Positions 40,997 through 41,925 of a stretch of 41,925 nt of DNA are shown here, piece by piece (positions within the stretch are counted from its first letter, which is position 1; each line of letters opens with the position of its first letter). The notes under the pieces were generated by a model, which saw nothing but the letters and a program-made list of their open reading frames with translations, had not been told where the DNA came from and did not search any database. Both the position numbers and the translations under genes were made by a program. The stretch is from an uncultured Tateyamaria sp. (GTDB lineage Bacteria > Pseudomonadota > Alphaproteobacteria > Rhodobacterales > Rhodobacteraceae): positions 1-41,925 of the forward strand of contig NZ_CANNGP010000038.1 of assembly GCF_947504105.1 (NCBI RefSeq), given 5' to 3'.

Positions 40997-41876
40997 TCAA
41001 CGGATCGCCGCAACACACTGGGCAAACTTTTCAGCCGGGGTTTCGTATTGCAAGGTCTTTCTCGGGCGCTCGTTGAGCTGTCTGGCGACTGCGCTGAGTT
41101 TGGCCTGACTGTGGGTCGACATGTCGAGGCCGCGTGGGAAGTACTGGCGGAGAAGCCGGTTGGTGTTTTCGTTGCTGCCGCATTGCCAGGGTGATTGCGG
41201 GTCGCAAAAGTAGACGTCGATCTACGTGGCCATGGTGAACGTTACGTGGTCAGTCATCTCTGAGCCGCGATCCCATGTCAGCGAGCGGTAAAGCTCTTTG
41301 GGCAATTTGCGGGCCTGCTTGATCGGGGCGGTGATAACGCTTTGTGTGTCCTTGTTGGCAATTTTGGCCAGCATCACGAACCGCGAGTGCCGCTCGACCA
41401 GCGTGGCGATGTAGCTGTTATTGGCCCCGACGATCAGATCGCTCTCCTAATGCCCAGGCACCGCCCGATCCTCGATCTCGGGTGGGCGTTCACTGATCGG
41501 CACCGCATCCTTGATCTTGCGCAGCTTCAGGCCCTTCTGCGTTGCATGCCGGGACCGTCGGATAGCACGTGGGCTGCGCAGACACTGCTGAAGTTCTTTC
41601 TTCAGAACCCCACGGGTCTGCACATACAGGCTGCGATAGATCGTTTCGTGAGACGCACGCTTTTGCTCTTCGTCGGGGTGCCTGCGCATCAGCCAGCCTG
41701 CAATCTGCTGCGGCGACCGCTTCAGCCGCAGCTTCCGGGCAATGAACCGACACAAGTGTTCGTTGAAGGCGAGTTTACAAGCTTTGGGCCGCCTTGCGCA
41801 GTCCCATGCGCGCTGATCCGACAATGCCGCGCCATAAGCCTTGCGCCCACTGACCCAGCCCCCTGAAATCAGGCCA
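40997..41876 (-). pseudogene. Decayed IS30-family transposase, 5'-truncated with two in-frame amber stops
   Basis: One continuous minus-strand frame encodes recognisable IS30 transposase sequence: SPQQIAGWLMRRHPDEEQK, SHETIYRSLYVQTRGVLKKE, ERPPEIEDRAVPGH, then (after TAG at 41447-41449, where IS30 proteins have the W of GHWEGDLI) SDLIVGANNSYIATLVERHS and LTWDRGSEMTDH, a second TAG at 41222-41224, and DVYFCDPQSPWQCGSNENTN, the part containing the late catalytic acid region, closing PAEKFAQCVAAIR at 40999. The frame never shifts; only two TAG codons break it. The N-terminal helix-turn-helix is absent, cut by the sequence beginning at about 41877. No product with activity is expected. Confidence 0.88.
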
Positions 41877-41925
41877 CTGAGGTGCTAGTAATCCGTCCCA
41901 AGAAAGGATGGACTATGAAACGCAG
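41877..41925 (+). mobile_element. Possible left end of an IS3-type insertion sequence with the first codons of its orfA
   Basis: The IS30 similarity stops at about 41876. From there TGAGGTGCTAGTAATCCGTC leads to AGAAAGGA and an ATG at 41915 reading M-K-R-(S/R), where the window ends. IS3-family orfA genes often begin MKRS/MKRR, and the TG start of the element fits. Only about 50 bases are visible, so the family assignment is a guess from memory. Confidence 0.3.

Noticed and set aside
1-41925. CRISPR arrays, tRNA and rRNA genes
   Set aside because: No regularly spaced direct repeats of array size and no cloverleaf or rRNA-like segments were seen on reading; the only repeated elements are the short palindromes.

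Overview
The window looks like chromosomal DNA of a Rhodobacteraceae (Roseobacter-group) alphaproteobacterium. It is GC-rich and packed with tightly coupled operons. The clearest taxonomic signal is a divergent rpoE-chrR locus facing a five-gene operon (FAD oxidoreductase, DUF1365, GPH-type MFS, DUF3833, SDR) in the same order I recall for Rhodobacter sphaeroides RSP_1092/1093 and RSP_1091-1087. A urate hydroxylase PuuD, a bd/CIO-type quinol oxidase, and a MutL with an intrinsic endonuclease motif fit the same assignment. All identifications are from reading the sequence and from memory of the families; no database search was run.

Layout. (1) 257-1915(-): a lone iron(III)-type ABC permease, then a small DUF1428 protein on +. 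(2) 2416-13891(-): an ~11.5 kb operon-like block holding a branched-chain-amino-acid-type (Liv) ABC importer with a CoA ligase at each end: long-chain acyl-CoA synthetase, livG, three small exported proteins, livH, livM, livK, livF, an exported cupin, a small DUF6958-like protein, and a PaaK-like ligase. Two small genes (7770-8099 and 11631-11795) lie on the opposite strand in the only two large gaps. The likely job is import of a carboxylic acid and its conversion to a CoA thioester; the substrate is unknown. (3) 13892-14338: no gene seen. (4) 14339-17935(+): an SH3b exported protein, a hybrid histidine kinase with its OmpR-type regulator, and a stand-alone WGR-domain protein. (5) 17932-22237(-): an AllC/HyuC-type amidohydrolase and a formate dehydrogenase alpha subunit without its partner subunits, with a 60-aa + strand protein between them. 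(6) 22388-25882(+): an AbrB-type membrane protein, histidine phosphatase, glutathione S-transferase and a saccharopine-dehydrogenase-like enzyme. (7) 25964-32575: a DUF3775 protein and the RpoE/ChrR singlet-oxygen-response locus with its divergent operon. (8) 32696-37010(+): mutL-rmuC-adenylate cyclase, coupled by ATGA overlaps. (9) 37048-40782(-): puuD, cydB, cydA. (10) 40997-41925: a decayed IS30-family transposase truncated by what looks like the left end of an IS3-type element.

The most notable unexplained signals are three consecutive, translationally coupled exported proteins inside the liv operon (9136-10737) that share a two-cysteine layout with near-constant spacing and look like diverged tandem duplicates, and a family of GC-rich palindromes (GTAAGGCGG...CCGCC type) that repeatedly sits on or beside stop codons (234-256, 6527-6548, 32580-32648, 36983-37051). 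No tRNA, rRNA or CRISPR array was seen. Positions 1-233 hold nothing I recognise.
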